A DNA stretch of 9,400 bases, taken from positions 1 through 9,400 of the forward strand of contig SKKR01000569.1 of the NCBI GenBank assembly GCA_007123655.1, given 5' to 3'. The stretch's first letter is position 1, and each line of letters opens with the position of its first letter. Positions 1-6,616 of this stretch are shown in pieces. The notes beneath the pieces are model-generated. The model had not been told where the DNA came from and did no database searches. It worked only from the letters and a program-made list of their open reading frames with translations. The stretch is from Thermomicrobiaceae bacterium. GTDB lineage: Bacteria; Chloroflexota; Chloroflexia; Thermomicrobiales; Thermomicrobiaceae. A program made the translations under genes and the position numbers.

Positions 1-62
1 CGCTCCGGCGAGTGCATTAACCGTAACATTGGAAGTCGGAATGACGAGGCTCCTGCGGGTCG

Positions 63-91
63 TTGCGTTTCGCCCGGTCTTCCGTTAGGAT
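63..91 (+). promoter_or_regulatory. Candidate sigma70-type promoter for the VOC gene
   Basis: TTGCGT (63-68) and TAGGAT (86-91) are separated by exactly 17 nt. They match 3 of 6 and 4 of 6 of the TTGACA/TATAAT consensus. A start near position 98 would place the palindrome at 106-119 in the early transcribed region and leave a short leader before GTG 141. The match is weak and rests on spacing and position only. Confidence 0.3.
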
Positions 92-105
92 CGATTCCCA
101 GAATA

Positions 106-119
106 CGAACGTACGTTCG
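106..119. promoter_or_regulatory. Perfect 14-bp palindrome, candidate operator
   Basis: CGAACGTACGTTCG reads the same on both strands. It ends 21 nt before the preferred VOC start and lies just downstream of the promoter candidate, the place for a repressor site. It fits the Gram-positive LexA (SOS) box pattern CGAAC-N4-GTTCG and could equally be a TetR-family operator. No regulator gene is next to it, so the protein that binds is unknown. Confidence 0.45.
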
Positions 120-140
120 AGTGATGAAGGGCCTCTTACT

Positions 141-572
141 GTGACAACACCGATTTCCATTGTGACGCTCGGCGTAGAGAACCTCGAACGATCGCGAAAG
201 TTCTACGAACAGGGACTGGGCTGGCCAGTGTCAAGCGATTCCGGCGATGAGATTGTGTTCATCAATCTGCCGGGGACGATCCTGGCGCTCTATCCCTACG
301 ACGACCTCGCAGAAGAGACTGGCTTGCCGTCGACCCGAGGGCTTGGATTCGGTGGAGTGACGCTGGCTCAGAACTTCAAGTCGAAGGAAGAGGTAGATCA
401 GGTGATGGCACAGGCGAAGTCAGTTGGCGCCCTGATCCTGACGCCGCCGGTTGATCGCCACTGGGGCGGTTACTCTGGGTACTTCGCGGATCCTGATGGA
501 TACCCGTGGGAAATCGCCTGGGGACCGGACTTCGAGTATAACGAGGATGGTAGCCTCAAGCTTCGTGAGTAG
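141..572 (+). CDS. VOC-fold (glyoxalase/bleomycin-resistance-like) protein
   Basis: A 143-residue protein of the vicinal oxygen chelate superfamily. The N-terminal beta strand and helix read VTLGVENLERSRKFYEQGLG, the usual first beta-alpha-beta-beta-beta unit. The second unit closes with the family's typical DPDGYPWEIAWGP turn and strand. The histidine normally found in the first strand is replaced (VTLGV), and only the glutamate of WEIA is an obvious metal-ligand position, so the protein may be a weak metal binder or a binding protein rather than an enzyme. The substrate cannot be told. The frame stays open back to position 63, but I prefer GTG 141: the protein then begins directly at the fold, GAAGG lies at 126-130, and the upstream codons cover the promoter and palindrome. 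It is likely the first gene of a short operon, with the next ORF 24 nt downstream. Confidence 0.85.
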   Translation: MTTPISIVTLGVENLERSRKFYEQGLGWPVSSDSGDEIVFINLPGTILALYPYDDLAEETGLPSTRGLGFGGVTLAQNFKSKEEVDQVMAQAKSVGALILTPPVDRHWGGYSGYFADPDGYPWEIAWGPDFEYNEDGSLKLRE

Positions 573-596
573 CAGGCCTCCGGAGGCAGGTGCGTT

Positions 597-785
597 ATCG
601 AGAACCGATTCCGTGGCGCGTTCTGGATCCCGATCGGTGCCGGCATGGGCGTCGCGATCGGGGCGGCAACCGAAAACCTTGCGATCTGGATTGCGCTCGG
701 TGCGGCGTTTGGCGTGATTCTGGCTGCGGTTCAAGGAATGTGGGCGTGTGACGACACCGGATCCGGGGACCATGGTGACGAATGA
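597..785 (+). CDS. Small Gly/Ala-rich membrane protein, start codon non-canonical or mis-sequenced
   Basis: This frame encodes 62 residues beginning (I/M)ENRFRGAFWIPIGAG. Two hydrophobic stretches follow, roughly residues 9-24 and 29-50, both rich in glycine and alanine. The tail is short and acidic (CDDTGSGDHGDE) and ends at TGA 783-785. The composition looks like a real small membrane protein, not a shadow ORF. No ATG, GTG or TTG occurs between the preceding in-frame stop (TAG 570-572) and residue 1. The best start is ATC at 597, with GGAGG at 582-586. The first ordinary start in frame, ATG 645, would remove the first helix. Possibilities are an unusual AUC start, a base error for ATG, or readthrough of the VOC stop, which is in the same frame. 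Family and function are not recognised. Confidence 0.5.
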   Translation: MENRFRGAFWIPIGAGMGVAIGAATENLAIWIALGAAFGVILAAVQGMWACDDTGSGDHGDE

Positions 786-886
786 CTGACCTTCTTGCGC
801 AGCGCCTGGAGCCAGGCAGTGATCCCCTTGACCTGTCTGGCTCAGACGCCAAGAATGAACTCCAGCGGAGCCAGCGCCAGATGTGA
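782..886 (+). CDS. Doubtful 34-codon ORF before the acyl-CoA synthetase
   Basis: ATG at 782 overlaps the preceding TGA as ATGA, a typical translational-coupling arrangement. The 34 residues (MTDLLAQRLEPGSDPLDLSG and onward) are hydrophilic and show no recognisable motif. No good ribosome binding site precedes it. The same bases contain a good promoter candidate (828-856), which is an equally good reason for this stretch to exist. I list it because of the overlap but would not be surprised if it is not translated. Confidence 0.25.
   Translation: MTDLLAQRLEPGSDPLDLSGSDAKNELQRSQRQM
828..856 (+). promoter_or_regulatory. Candidate promoter with internal operator for the acyl-CoA synthetase gene
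   Basis: TTGACC (828-833) and AAGAAT (851-856) are spaced by 17 nt and match 5 of 6 and 4 of 6 consensus bases. Between them lies the inverted repeat GTCTG-GCT-CAGAC (835-847), where a bound repressor would block RNA polymerase. Transcription would start near 863, about 58 nt before ATG 921. This would allow the synthetase to be expressed apart from the VOC gene. Confidence 0.42.
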
Positions 887-920
887 AACCGCGCCATGAC
901 TGAACCGGGAGAGGCTCTCG

Positions 921-2876
921 ATGCGCGAGACGTTTAGCCAGCCTCACGAAGGAGAACCGGTCTGGGAGCCTTCGGCCGAGCAGATTGCGCGCAGCCGGCT
1001 GATGGACTTCATCGAACAGCACGACATTGAATCGTATGAGGCATTACTGGCCAGCGCGAGCCAGGATCCGGAATGGTACTGGCGAGCGGTAGTTGAGCAT
1101 CTCGACCTGGAGTGGTTTACGCAGTTCGATCGAGTGATGGATCTGACGCGCGGAATCGCCTGGCCGCGCTGGTTCCCCGGCGGTCGCTACAACTATGTTC
1201 GTGATGCAGTCGATAAACGAGCTTCCGGTGAATCGTCGAGTCGCCAGGCGATCGTCTGGGAAGGCGATAGCGGCGATGTCCGGACCCTGACCTTCGCCGA
1301 GCTTGCCGCGGAGACCGACCGCGTCGCCGCCGGGTTGCGGGCGCTCGGGATCGAAAAGGGCGACTGTGTCGGCATCTTCATGCCCATGCTACCCGAAACC
1401 GCAATCGCAACACTCGCCTGCGGGAAACTCGGGGCGATCTTCGTACCGATCTTCTCGGGCTACGGGGCGGAGGCGGTCGCGAGCCGGTTACGCGACTGCG
1501 ACGCGAAGATCCTCATTACCGCGGACGGATTCTTCCGCCGGGGTCGGCAGATTGACATGAAGCCAACGGCCGACGCTGCGGCCCGGCTGGCCGATTCCGT
1601 GCAGCACGTTGTGGTCTTTCAGCACGCGCGGGGGGAAATCGAGTGGTTCGAGCCGCGGGATGTCTGGTGGCAGGAGCTTGGTGGAAATCCGGTTGAGACC
1701 GTCCAGACGGCTGCGGACGATCCCTACATGATCATTTACACGTCCGGCACCACGGGGAGACCAAAGGGGGCGGTGCACATCCACGCCGGGTTCCCGATCA
1801 AGGCCGCGCACGACCTCGCGTTCTGCTTCGATCTGCAGGCGGGCGATACGCTCCTGTGGATCACCGATCTCGGCTGGATGATGGGCCCCTGGGCGATCCA
1901 GGGCACTCTCATCAACGGTGCGACGCTGGCAATGTTCGAGGGAACACCGGACTATCCTAACCCGGACCGGATGTGGGAGCTGACGGCAAAGCATCAGGTG
2001 ACGGTACTGGGGGTGTCCCCGACGGCGATCCGCGCGCTCATGACGCAGGGTGACGACTGGGTGACCAGGCACGACCGGAGCAGCCTGCGCGTGTTCGGCT
2101 CTACGGGCGAGCCTTGGAACCCGTGGCCCTGGCTCTGGCTGTTCAACGTTGCCGGAGAGGGCCGGTGTCCAATCATTAACTATTCCGGTGGCACCGAGAT
2201 CTCCGGAGGTATCGTCGGATGTGTCACGATCCGGCCGCAGAAGCCGTGCGCGTTCACCGGGCCTGTTCCCGGAATGGATGCAAATGTCTTCGATCAGGCC
2301 GGAAATCCCGTTCGCGGCGAGGTGGGCGAACTCGTGATCAGGCAACCGTGGGTTGGCATGACCAACGGGTTCTGGAACGACCCTGGACGGTACGAGGAGA
2401 CCTACTGGTCGCAGTTTCCGGACACCTGGGTCCATGGTGACTGGGCGCAGGTGGACGAAGACGGGTTCTGGTACATACTGGGCCGGTCAGACGACACGAT
2501 CAAGACCGCCGGAAAACGCGTTGGGCCGGCTGAAGTGGAATCCGCCGCCGTTGCGCACCCGGCGGTGCAGGAAGCGGCCGCGATCGGCGTCCCGGACGAG
2601 ATCAAGGGCGAGAAAGTCGTTGTGTTCGTCGTCCTCGGTCCCGGCAACAGGGAGAGCGACGTCATTCGGGATGAGATCCGGGACCTGATCACGGACCATC
2701 TGGGGAGGCCGCTCCGCCCAGATGCGGTCTACTTCGTGGATGATCTGCCGAAGACCCGGAACGCCAAGATCATGCGTCGCGTCATCAGGGCGGCGTTTCT
2801 GGAGCAGCGCGATCTCGGTGATCTGTCCGGACTCGAGAACCCGGACGCGGTTGAAGGGATCGGCCAGGCGCGGTAG
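921..2876 (+). CDS. AMP-forming acyl-CoA synthetase (acetyl-CoA synthetase-like, AAE17/18-type)
   Basis: A 651-residue cytoplasmic ligase of the ANL superfamily, which activates a carboxylate with ATP to an acyl-adenylate and transfers it to CoA. The length and an N-terminal cap region (about residues 60-105, with WFTQFDRVMD and GGRYNYV) match the acetyl-CoA synthetase branch. Visible motifs are the phosphate loop YTSGTTGRPKG (273-283), GSTGEPWNPWPW (near 394-405), YSGGTEISGG (421-430), the hinge region GRSDDTIK (521-528) and the adenylation lysine K616 in TRNAKIMRR. True acetyl-CoA synthetases carry a WWQTE motif whose tryptophan closes the acetate pocket. Here it is YSGGTE, as in acetoacetyl-CoA synthetases and plant AAE17/18 enzymes, so a larger acyl substrate is likely. 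ATG 921 has GGGAGAGG at 907-914, 6 nt before it. The actual substrate is not determinable. Confidence 0.9.
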   Translation: MRETFSQPHEGEPVWEPSAEQIARSRLMDFIEQHDIESYEALLASASQDPEWYWRAVVEHLDLEWFTQFDRVMDLTRGIAWPRWFPGGRYNYVRDAVDKRASGESSSRQAIVWEGDSGDVRTLTFAELAAETDRVAAGLRALGIEKGDCVGIFMPMLPETAIATLACGKLGAIFVPIFSGYGAEAVASRLRDCDAKILITADGFFRRGRQIDMKPTADAAARLADSVQHVVVFQHARGEIEWFEPRDVWWQELGGNPVETVQTAADDPYMIIYTSGTTGRPKGAVHIHAGFPIKAAHDLAFCFDLQAGDTLLWITDLGWMMGPWAIQGTLINGATLAMFEGTPDYPNPDRMWELTAKHQVTVLGVSPTAIRALMTQGDDWVTRHDRSSLRVFGSTGEPWNPWPWLWLFNVAGEGRCPIINYSGGTEISGGIVGCVTIRPQKPCAFTGPVPGMDANVFDQAGNPVRGEVGELVIRQPWVGMTNGFWNDPGRYEETYWSQFPDTWVHGDWAQVDEDGFWYILGRSDDTIKTAGKRVGPAEVESAAVAHPAVQEAAAIGVPDEIKGEKVVVFVVLGPGNRESDVIRDEIRDLITDHLGRPLRPDAVYFVDDLPKTRNAKIMRRVIRAAFLEQRDLGDLSGLENPDAVEGIGQAR

Positions 2877-2939
2877 TGCGATGCGAGCGTTATGGTAGGC
2901 CGATTGGACGCTCCGATTCCAGTGATATCGAGGGCCGAG

Positions 2940-3137
2940 ATGGCAAAAGAACGGGTCATCAAACAACTGACAGATGAACAGCGGCAAGAGATATTGCGGA
3001 CTCCGGGTGTTGTCGTGCGTAAACGCGACCCTCTTAAAAAGGGCTCCGAGTTCGTGCCGGCGATTCACGTGGATCGACCAGTCCCTGTCCGTGAGCTGCT
3101 TGGCCGCGACGACGATTTTGAGTGCGAAAGCGAATAG
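2940..3137 (+). CDS. Putative antitoxin partner of the PIN-domain protein
   Basis: A 65-residue hydrophilic, charged protein beginning MAKERVIKQLTDEQRQEIL and ending in an acidic tail (GRDDDFECESE). I do not recognise the family; it has no clear AbrB, RHH or Phd signature. The N-terminal half could form a helix with basic residues, followed by VVVRKRDPLKKGSEFVPA and a proline-rich stretch. Its antitoxin role is inferred from size, position directly before a PIN-domain gene and the overlap of the two genes. ATG 2940 is preferred because CGAGGG (2929-2934) sits 5 nt upstream. The frame also opens at ATG 2892, but that start has no ribosome binding site. It lies 63 nt after the synthetase stop, with no terminator visible between. 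Confidence 0.65.
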   Translation: MAKERVIKQLTDEQRQEILRTPGVVVRKRDPLKKGSEFVPAIHVDRPVPVRELLGRDDDFECESE

Positions 3138-3652
3138 TGAGTTCCGCGTTTCGACTCTCCGATGTCTACCTGGACACCGCATTCGTGGTCAACGCGCTGT
3201 TTGGGCATGAATCGGGAGAATCGGCTAGCGCGAGGGGCCTGGCCGAACTCGTTTCCAGCGGCGGTACCGCTTACTTCTCGGAGATCCTTCGAGTTGAATA
3301 CTTCCAGGCGCTGCGTCGTCTTGCGACGAGAGGGAGAGTGTCCACATCGACTCTCGATTCCTTCTCACTTCAGCGCTGGAACGAGGCCGAAGTCCGGCGA
3401 CGCTGGTTGAGGCTCGGTCACAAAGAGCTTGATCGGTTCATCTCACACCTGCCGGAATCCGTTGAGATTCCATTGAATCGACAGATCATCGAAGAGTCGG
3501 TTGATCTCATGGCGACTTATGCTCTTGGGTCACTTGACGCCGTCCACCTCGCCACCGCCCTCCACTACCAGATCCCCTTTGTCTGGACCTGTGACGATCA
3601 CTTTGAACGGGTCGACGACCCCTTCGTTGAGATCATTCGCGACGCCGATTGA
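3122..3652 (+). CDS. PIN-domain ribonuclease, VapC-like toxin
   Basis: A PIN-fold Mg2+-dependent RNase. Numbering from GTG 3122 (176 residues), the expected acidic centre is visible: D18 in VYLDTAF, E59 in SEILRVEY, D139 in SLDAVHLATA and D158/D159 in TCDDHF. The SLDAVHLATAL and TCDDHF blocks are characteristic of VapC-type proteins. At about 170-176 residues it is longer than a typical VapC (about 130-140), mainly through residues 72-125, an extended helical middle section. GTG 3122 overlaps the upstream gene by 16 nt. GTG 3137 in the same frame overlaps the TAG stop by 1 nt and is equally plausible; neither has a strong ribosome binding site, which suits translational coupling. It is probably held inactive by the preceding small protein. 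The RNA target is unknown. Confidence 0.85.
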   Translation: MRKRIVSSAFRLSDVYLDTAFVVNALFGHESGESASARGLAELVSSGGTAYFSEILRVEYFQALRRLATRGRVSTSTLDSFSLQRWNEAEVRRRWLRLGHKELDRFISHLPESVEIPLNRQIIEESVDLMATYALGSLDAVHLATALHYQIPFVWTCDDHFERVDDPFVEIIRDAD

Positions 3653-3656
3653 ACCC

Positions 3657-3671
3657 TGAACCGCCGGTTCA
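3657..3671. repeat. Short inverted repeat after the PIN-domain gene
   Basis: TGAACC-GCC-GGTTCA forms a perfect 6-bp stem with a 3-nt loop, 4 nt after the stop codon. No T-run follows, so it is not a standard intrinsic terminator. It could aid 3'-end stability or be a protein site. Confidence 0.4.
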
Positions 3672-3695
3672 CCGTGATTCTGTACCTCCGGACAG

Positions 3696-3723
3696 TTGCC
3701 CGGAACCCCTGAACGCCTAGAAT
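3696..3723 (+). promoter_or_regulatory. Candidate promoter for the ABC exporter operon
   Basis: TTGCCC (3696-3701) and TAGAAT (3718-3723) are spaced by 16 nt and match 4 of 6 and 5 of 6 consensus bases. It would give a leader of roughly 225-250 nt before the ATPase gene, containing the palindromes at 3824-3835 and 3854-3863. A closer promoter may exist that I could not identify. Confidence 0.38.
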
Positions 3724-3954
3724 GAAAACGCCTGTTCTATGGCGATTCGTCATATGCAGTCGCGTCCCTGATTTCACGATTGCTGGTCCCCGATTGTCTC
3801 ATTTGCCGTCTGCGAACGTGGTGCGAACGAGTTCGTGACGGAGTTGCGACAGGGACGTACGTCATGGAACTACGGTATTGTTCGGATGTTTTGAGGAACC
3901 TGGACGACGTAGCATCAACGTAACGGCATTGAACGCCGACCGGGAAACGTCGTC

Positions 3955-4977
3955 ATGGTATCTCGTGTTGGGAGCGCGAAAGTGGGTCAGAACGCAGTGA
4001 ATGCAATTGAAGTTGAGGGACTGGTCAAGACCTTCGGACGGCTTCGGGCGGTCGATGGTGTCGATCTTTCAGTTCCAACGGGCTCGGTCTACGGTCTGCT
4101 TGGCCCGAACGGCGCCGGTAAGACCACGACCGCGCGAATGCTCGCGACGTTGACGAAGCCGGATGCGGGAACGGCACGGATCTACGGTCACGACGTCGTG
4201 CAGGAAGCCGATACGGTGCGCGGGCTGGTGAGTATGACCGGCCAGTTTGCTTCGGTCGATGAGGACATCACCGGCATGGAGAATCTGATTCTCGTCTCCC
4301 GCCTCCTCGGCTTCGGTTGGCGCGATGCCCGGGAGCGCGCTCAGGAACTCCTTGATGCGTTCGGGTTGGAGGACGCGGCTGACCGGCAGGTCAAGACCTT
4401 TTCCGGCGGAATGCGCCGACGGCTGGATATCGCGGCCAGTATCGTCATAACACCGGAGATTCTGTTTCTGGATGAGCCAACCACCGGTCTGGACCCGCGA
4501 AGTCGGAACGAGGTATGGGACATCGTCCGCGCGCTGGTCGCCAGCGGGACCACGGTCCTGCTGACCACGCAATACCTGGACGAGGCGGATCAGCTCGCGG
4601 AGCGGATCGCGGTGATCGATCATGGCAAGGTGATTGCCGAGGGGACCCCGTCCCAACTCAAAGCCTCGATCGGAGCCGGGACGCTGACCGTGCGGTTGCG
4701 GGACCCGGAACAGCGGCCGCACGCGCGGCACGTGCTGGAGCAGGCGCTTGGCGTGTCTGTCGAGATGGGATCCGATCCCGCGTCGCTTCTGGCCCGAGTC
4801 GGCGATACCGGAAACGTCGCAAATGCCTTCAGCGATCTTTCGCAGAGCGGTGTCGAGCTTACCGAGTTCGCGCTGGGACAGCCGAGTCTGGACGAGGTGT
4901 TCCTGACGTTAACCGGTCGTCCGGCAGAACAAGATGAACAACCGGCTGATCAGTCCGGAACGGAGGAGGCCGCATGA
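3955..4977 (+). CDS. DrrA-like ABC exporter ATP-binding protein
   Basis: A 340-residue cytoplasmic ATPase that powers the permease encoded by the next gene; the family exports lipophilic drugs, lipids or antibiotics. Visible elements are Walker [10 protein letters not shown] (50-58), the Q-loop at Q97 in TGQFASVDE, signature SGGMRRRLD (150-158), Walker B ILFLDEP (169-175) and D-loop GLDPR. The switch position reads [10 protein letters not shown], with Q206 where most ABC ATPases have histidine, a known feature of the DrrA branch. The C-terminal region (about 235-322) is the DrrA-type accessory domain ending [13 protein letters not shown], followed by an acidic, glutamine-rich tail. The start is unresolved: ATG 3955 has no good ribosome binding site, whereas in-frame GTG 3982 has GGGAG (3970-3974) 7 nt before it and gives a protein that starts nearer the domain. 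The stop overlaps the next start as ATGA. Confidence 0.92.
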   Translation: MVSRVGSAKVGQNAVNAIEVEGLVKTFGRLRAVDGVDLSVPTGSVYGLLGPNGAGKTTTARMLATLTKPDAGTARIYGHDVVQEADTVRGLVSMTGQFASVDEDITGMENLILVSRLLGFGWRDARERAQELLDAFGLEDAADRQVKTFSGGMRRRLDIAASIVITPEILFLDEPTTGLDPRSRNEVWDIVRALVASGTTVLLTTQYLDEADQLAERIAVIDHGKVIAEGTPSQLKASIGAGTLTVRLRDPEQRPHARHVLEQALGVSVEMGSDPASLLARVGDTGNVANAFSDLSQSGVELTEFALGQPSLDEVFLTLTGRPAEQDEQPADQSGTEEAA

Positions 4978-5816
4978 GCACTGTGTCCCCTGCAACCGAC
5001 CTGCCGCGAATCAACGGGCGGCTTCGCTCCGCGTTGTCGGCGCGATCCAGACCACCCCGCGCGAACGCGGTGTCTGCGTCGGTCACGTTCGGCTGGCGCG
5101 CCGTCCTGAAACTGAAGCACGTGCCGGAACAGCTGTTCGATGTGACGATGTTCCCGCTGATGTTCGTGCTGATGTTTACCTATCTGTTCGGCGGTGCGCT
5201 GGAAGGCTCCCCCCGGGACTATCTGCAGTTCCTGGCGCCGGGCATTCTGGTGCAGTCGATCGTGATGATCACTATCTATACCGGAACGGTGCTGAACAAT
5301 GACCTGCGCAAGGGTGTTTTCGACCGGTTCCGTTCCATGCCGGTCTGGCGACCATCCTTCCTGGTTGGGGCGATGCTCGGTGATTTGCTGCGCTATACGA
5401 TCGCCGCGTCCGTCGTACTTGGTGTCGCCTTGATCCTCGGCTTCCGGCCGGCCGGCGGGGTTCTCGGCGTGATCGGCGGGACGCTGCTGGTAATGCTGTT
5501 CGCGTTCAGCGTTTCCTGGATCTGGACCATGCTGTCCATGTTCATGCGGACGCAGGAATCGCTCATGTTTGCCAGCTTCCTCGTCATGTTCCCGCTGACG
5601 TTCGTCAGTAACATCTTCGTCCGCCCGGAAACGATGCCGTCCTGGCTCGAGTCGTTCGTCGATATCAATCCAATCAGCTGGCTGACAACGGCCACCCGCG
5701 GGTTGATGTCCGGGGATCCGAACGCGGGCGACATCGGGATGGTACTGATCGCAAGCGTGGCGCTGGTGGCGGTGTTCGGTCCGTTGACGATGTTCTTCTA
5801 CAACCGCAAGGAATAG
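4974..5816 (+). CDS. DrrB-like ABC-2 type exporter permease
   Basis: A 280-residue ABC-2 family integral membrane protein, partner of the ATPase just upstream. About six membrane helices can be read: residues 57-75, 84-108, 125-150, 160-188, 194-215 and 254-276. The [14 protein letters not shown] stretch before the last helix is characteristic of the DrrB family. The first 35 or so residues form a polar, arginine-rich N-terminal region before the first conserved segment ([19 protein letters not shown]), as DrrB-type permeases often have. ATG 4974 overlaps the ATPase stop by 4 nt, and the purine-rich GGAGGAGG at 4962-4969 lies 4 nt upstream, indicating coupled translation and equal expression. 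An intrinsic terminator follows. The exported substrate cannot be inferred. Confidence 0.9.
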   Translation: MSTVSPATDLPRINGRLRSALSARSRPPRANAVSASVTFGWRAVLKLKHVPEQLFDVTMFPLMFVLMFTYLFGGALEGSPRDYLQFLAPGILVQSIVMITIYTGTVLNNDLRKGVFDRFRSMPVWRPSFLVGAMLGDLLRYTIAASVVLGVALILGFRPAGGVLGVIGGTLLVMLFAFSVSWIWTMLSMFMRTQESLMFASFLVMFPLTFVSNIFVRPETMPSWLESFVDINPISWLTTATRGLMSGDPNAGDIGMVLIASVALVAVFGPLTMFFYNRKE

Positions 5817-5851
5817 GCAGCGCAGCCCAGTCGAGCAGAACGGCGGGAAAC

Positions 5852-5880
5852 GGGAGGCCCGGCAGGGTCTCCTTCTTTCT
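5852..5880 (+). terminator. Rho-independent terminator of the ABC exporter operon
   Basis: GGAGGCCC (5853-5860), loop GGCA and GGGTCTCC (5865-5872) form an 8-bp stem with one G-U pair, followed at once by the T-rich TTCTTTCT (5873-5880). It starts 36 nt after the permease stop and separates the exporter operon from the gene at 6082. Confidence 0.8.
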
Positions 5881-6034
5881 ATGTAGCGCGCGAGCGCGAC
5901 CGCCGACGTCACCCAGGGGATTTCAACGAACCGGAAGACACGGAGTTATCGCGAGTCGAAAGTCGGGCAGGCCCTACCCCGGATCTGTAGCTACCCGGAT
6001 TCGCTGAATCTGATTCGTCCCCTAACCTTGAGGC

Positions 6035-6045
6035 AACGTGACGTT
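6035..6045. promoter_or_regulatory. Palindrome upstream of the DUF3995-like gene
   Basis: AACGT-G-ACGTT is a perfect odd-length palindrome 36 nt before ATG 6082, in the expected operator zone. It shares an ACGT half-site with the palindromes at 106-119 and 3854-3863. No clear -35/-10 pair could be placed around it. Confidence 0.3.
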
Positions 6046-6081
6046 CACCTGGACCACGAACGATGATGCGAGGAGAGCGAT

Positions 6082-6567
6082 ATGCTCGCTGCTCGAATAC
6101 CGCGCTGGATCGGCTACCTCGCTGGCGGCTTGTTGCTGGCACACGCGGTACTCTCTCTGTACTGGACGCTCGGTGGCACGGCCGGGCTCGAACTGCTCAC
6201 GGATGGGATCCGCGAACACGCCGAGGCGCGCGAAGCGTGGTTCCTGGGGATGCTCTGGGGCGTCGTGGTGCTGAAGGCCGCGGTTGGCCTGCTTGCCATT
6301 GCGATCGCTCGCGAATTCGTTTTTCCGGTCCCTCGCTGGATGCCGTTGCTCGCGGTCTGGGGCGCGGGAGCCGTGCTCACGTTCTACGGGCTCAGTCAGA
6401 TCGTGAGCCTGTCGATGGGCGGACTTATCCTTAATGAAGGGCAGCATCTCCCGGCAGCGTTCTGGGCATATCTCCTGCTCTGGGCGCCGCTCTGGCTCGT
6501 GATCGGTGTCACCTCCCTGCTCACCGCCTGGCGGGCATCGAGCGGCACGGCCGACGTGTCCGCGTAA
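6082..6567 (+). CDS. DUF3995-like four-helix membrane protein
   Basis: A 161-residue integral membrane protein with about four helices (residues 10-32, 54-77, 86-112 and 127-150). The first helix leads into HAVLSLYWTLGGTAGLELL, a stretch that fits the DUF3995 family of small uncharacterised membrane proteins; I recognise it from this pattern only. No catalytic motif is visible and no function is known for the family. ATG 6082 is supported by AGGAG at 6071-6075, 6 nt upstream. It lies between a terminator at 5852-5880 and a long noncoding stretch, so it is probably a single-gene unit. Confidence 0.75.
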   Translation: MLAARIPRWIGYLAGGLLLAHAVLSLYWTLGGTAGLELLTDGIREHAEAREAWFLGMLWGVVVLKAAVGLLAIAIAREFVFPVPRWMPLLAVWGAGAVLTFYGLSQIVSLSMGGLILNEGQHLPAAFWAYLLLWAPLWLVIGVTSLLTAWRASSGTADVSA

Positions 6568-6616
6568 CATCCATCGCAGCGTTGGCTCGCGATCTGTCAG
6601 GAAAATCCTGTGATAA

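Larger units (their letters stand above)
3653..3954. other. 302-nt intergenic region before the ABC exporter
   Basis: No convincing gene is seen on either strand. It holds a 6-bp hairpin right after the PIN gene, a promoter candidate, two short inverted repeats (3824-3835 and 3854-3863) and an 8-bp inverted repeat whose second arm abuts ATG 3955. These are listed separately or discussed as findings. Confidence 0.6.

Noticed and set aside
63..140. Upstream extension of the VOC protein to position 63
   Set aside because: The extra 26 residues show no fold element and overlap the promoter candidate and palindrome; GTG 141 begins right at the conserved fold.
1488..2435. Long minus-strand ORF (315 codons) opposite the acyl-CoA synthetase
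   Set aside because: It is the mirror of a well-supported gene; its translation is rich in Arg, Pro and His and shows no family motif.
4950..5912. Long minus-strand ORF (320 codons) opposite the ABC permease
   Set aside because: Composition dominated by His, Gln, Arg and Asp from antisense reading of a membrane protein gene; it also covers the terminator.
6018..6054. MerR-type promoter (TTGAGG with long spacer) before the DUF3995-like gene
   Set aside because: The -35-like TTGAGG at 6028 has no acceptable -10 box at a 19-20 nt spacing (ACCACG there).
6598..6610. CAGGA-AAA-TCCTG as a terminator of the DUF3995-like gene
   Set aside because: Only a 5-bp stem with three G-C pairs, and the following sequence (TGATAATTAA) is not a T-run on the plus strand.
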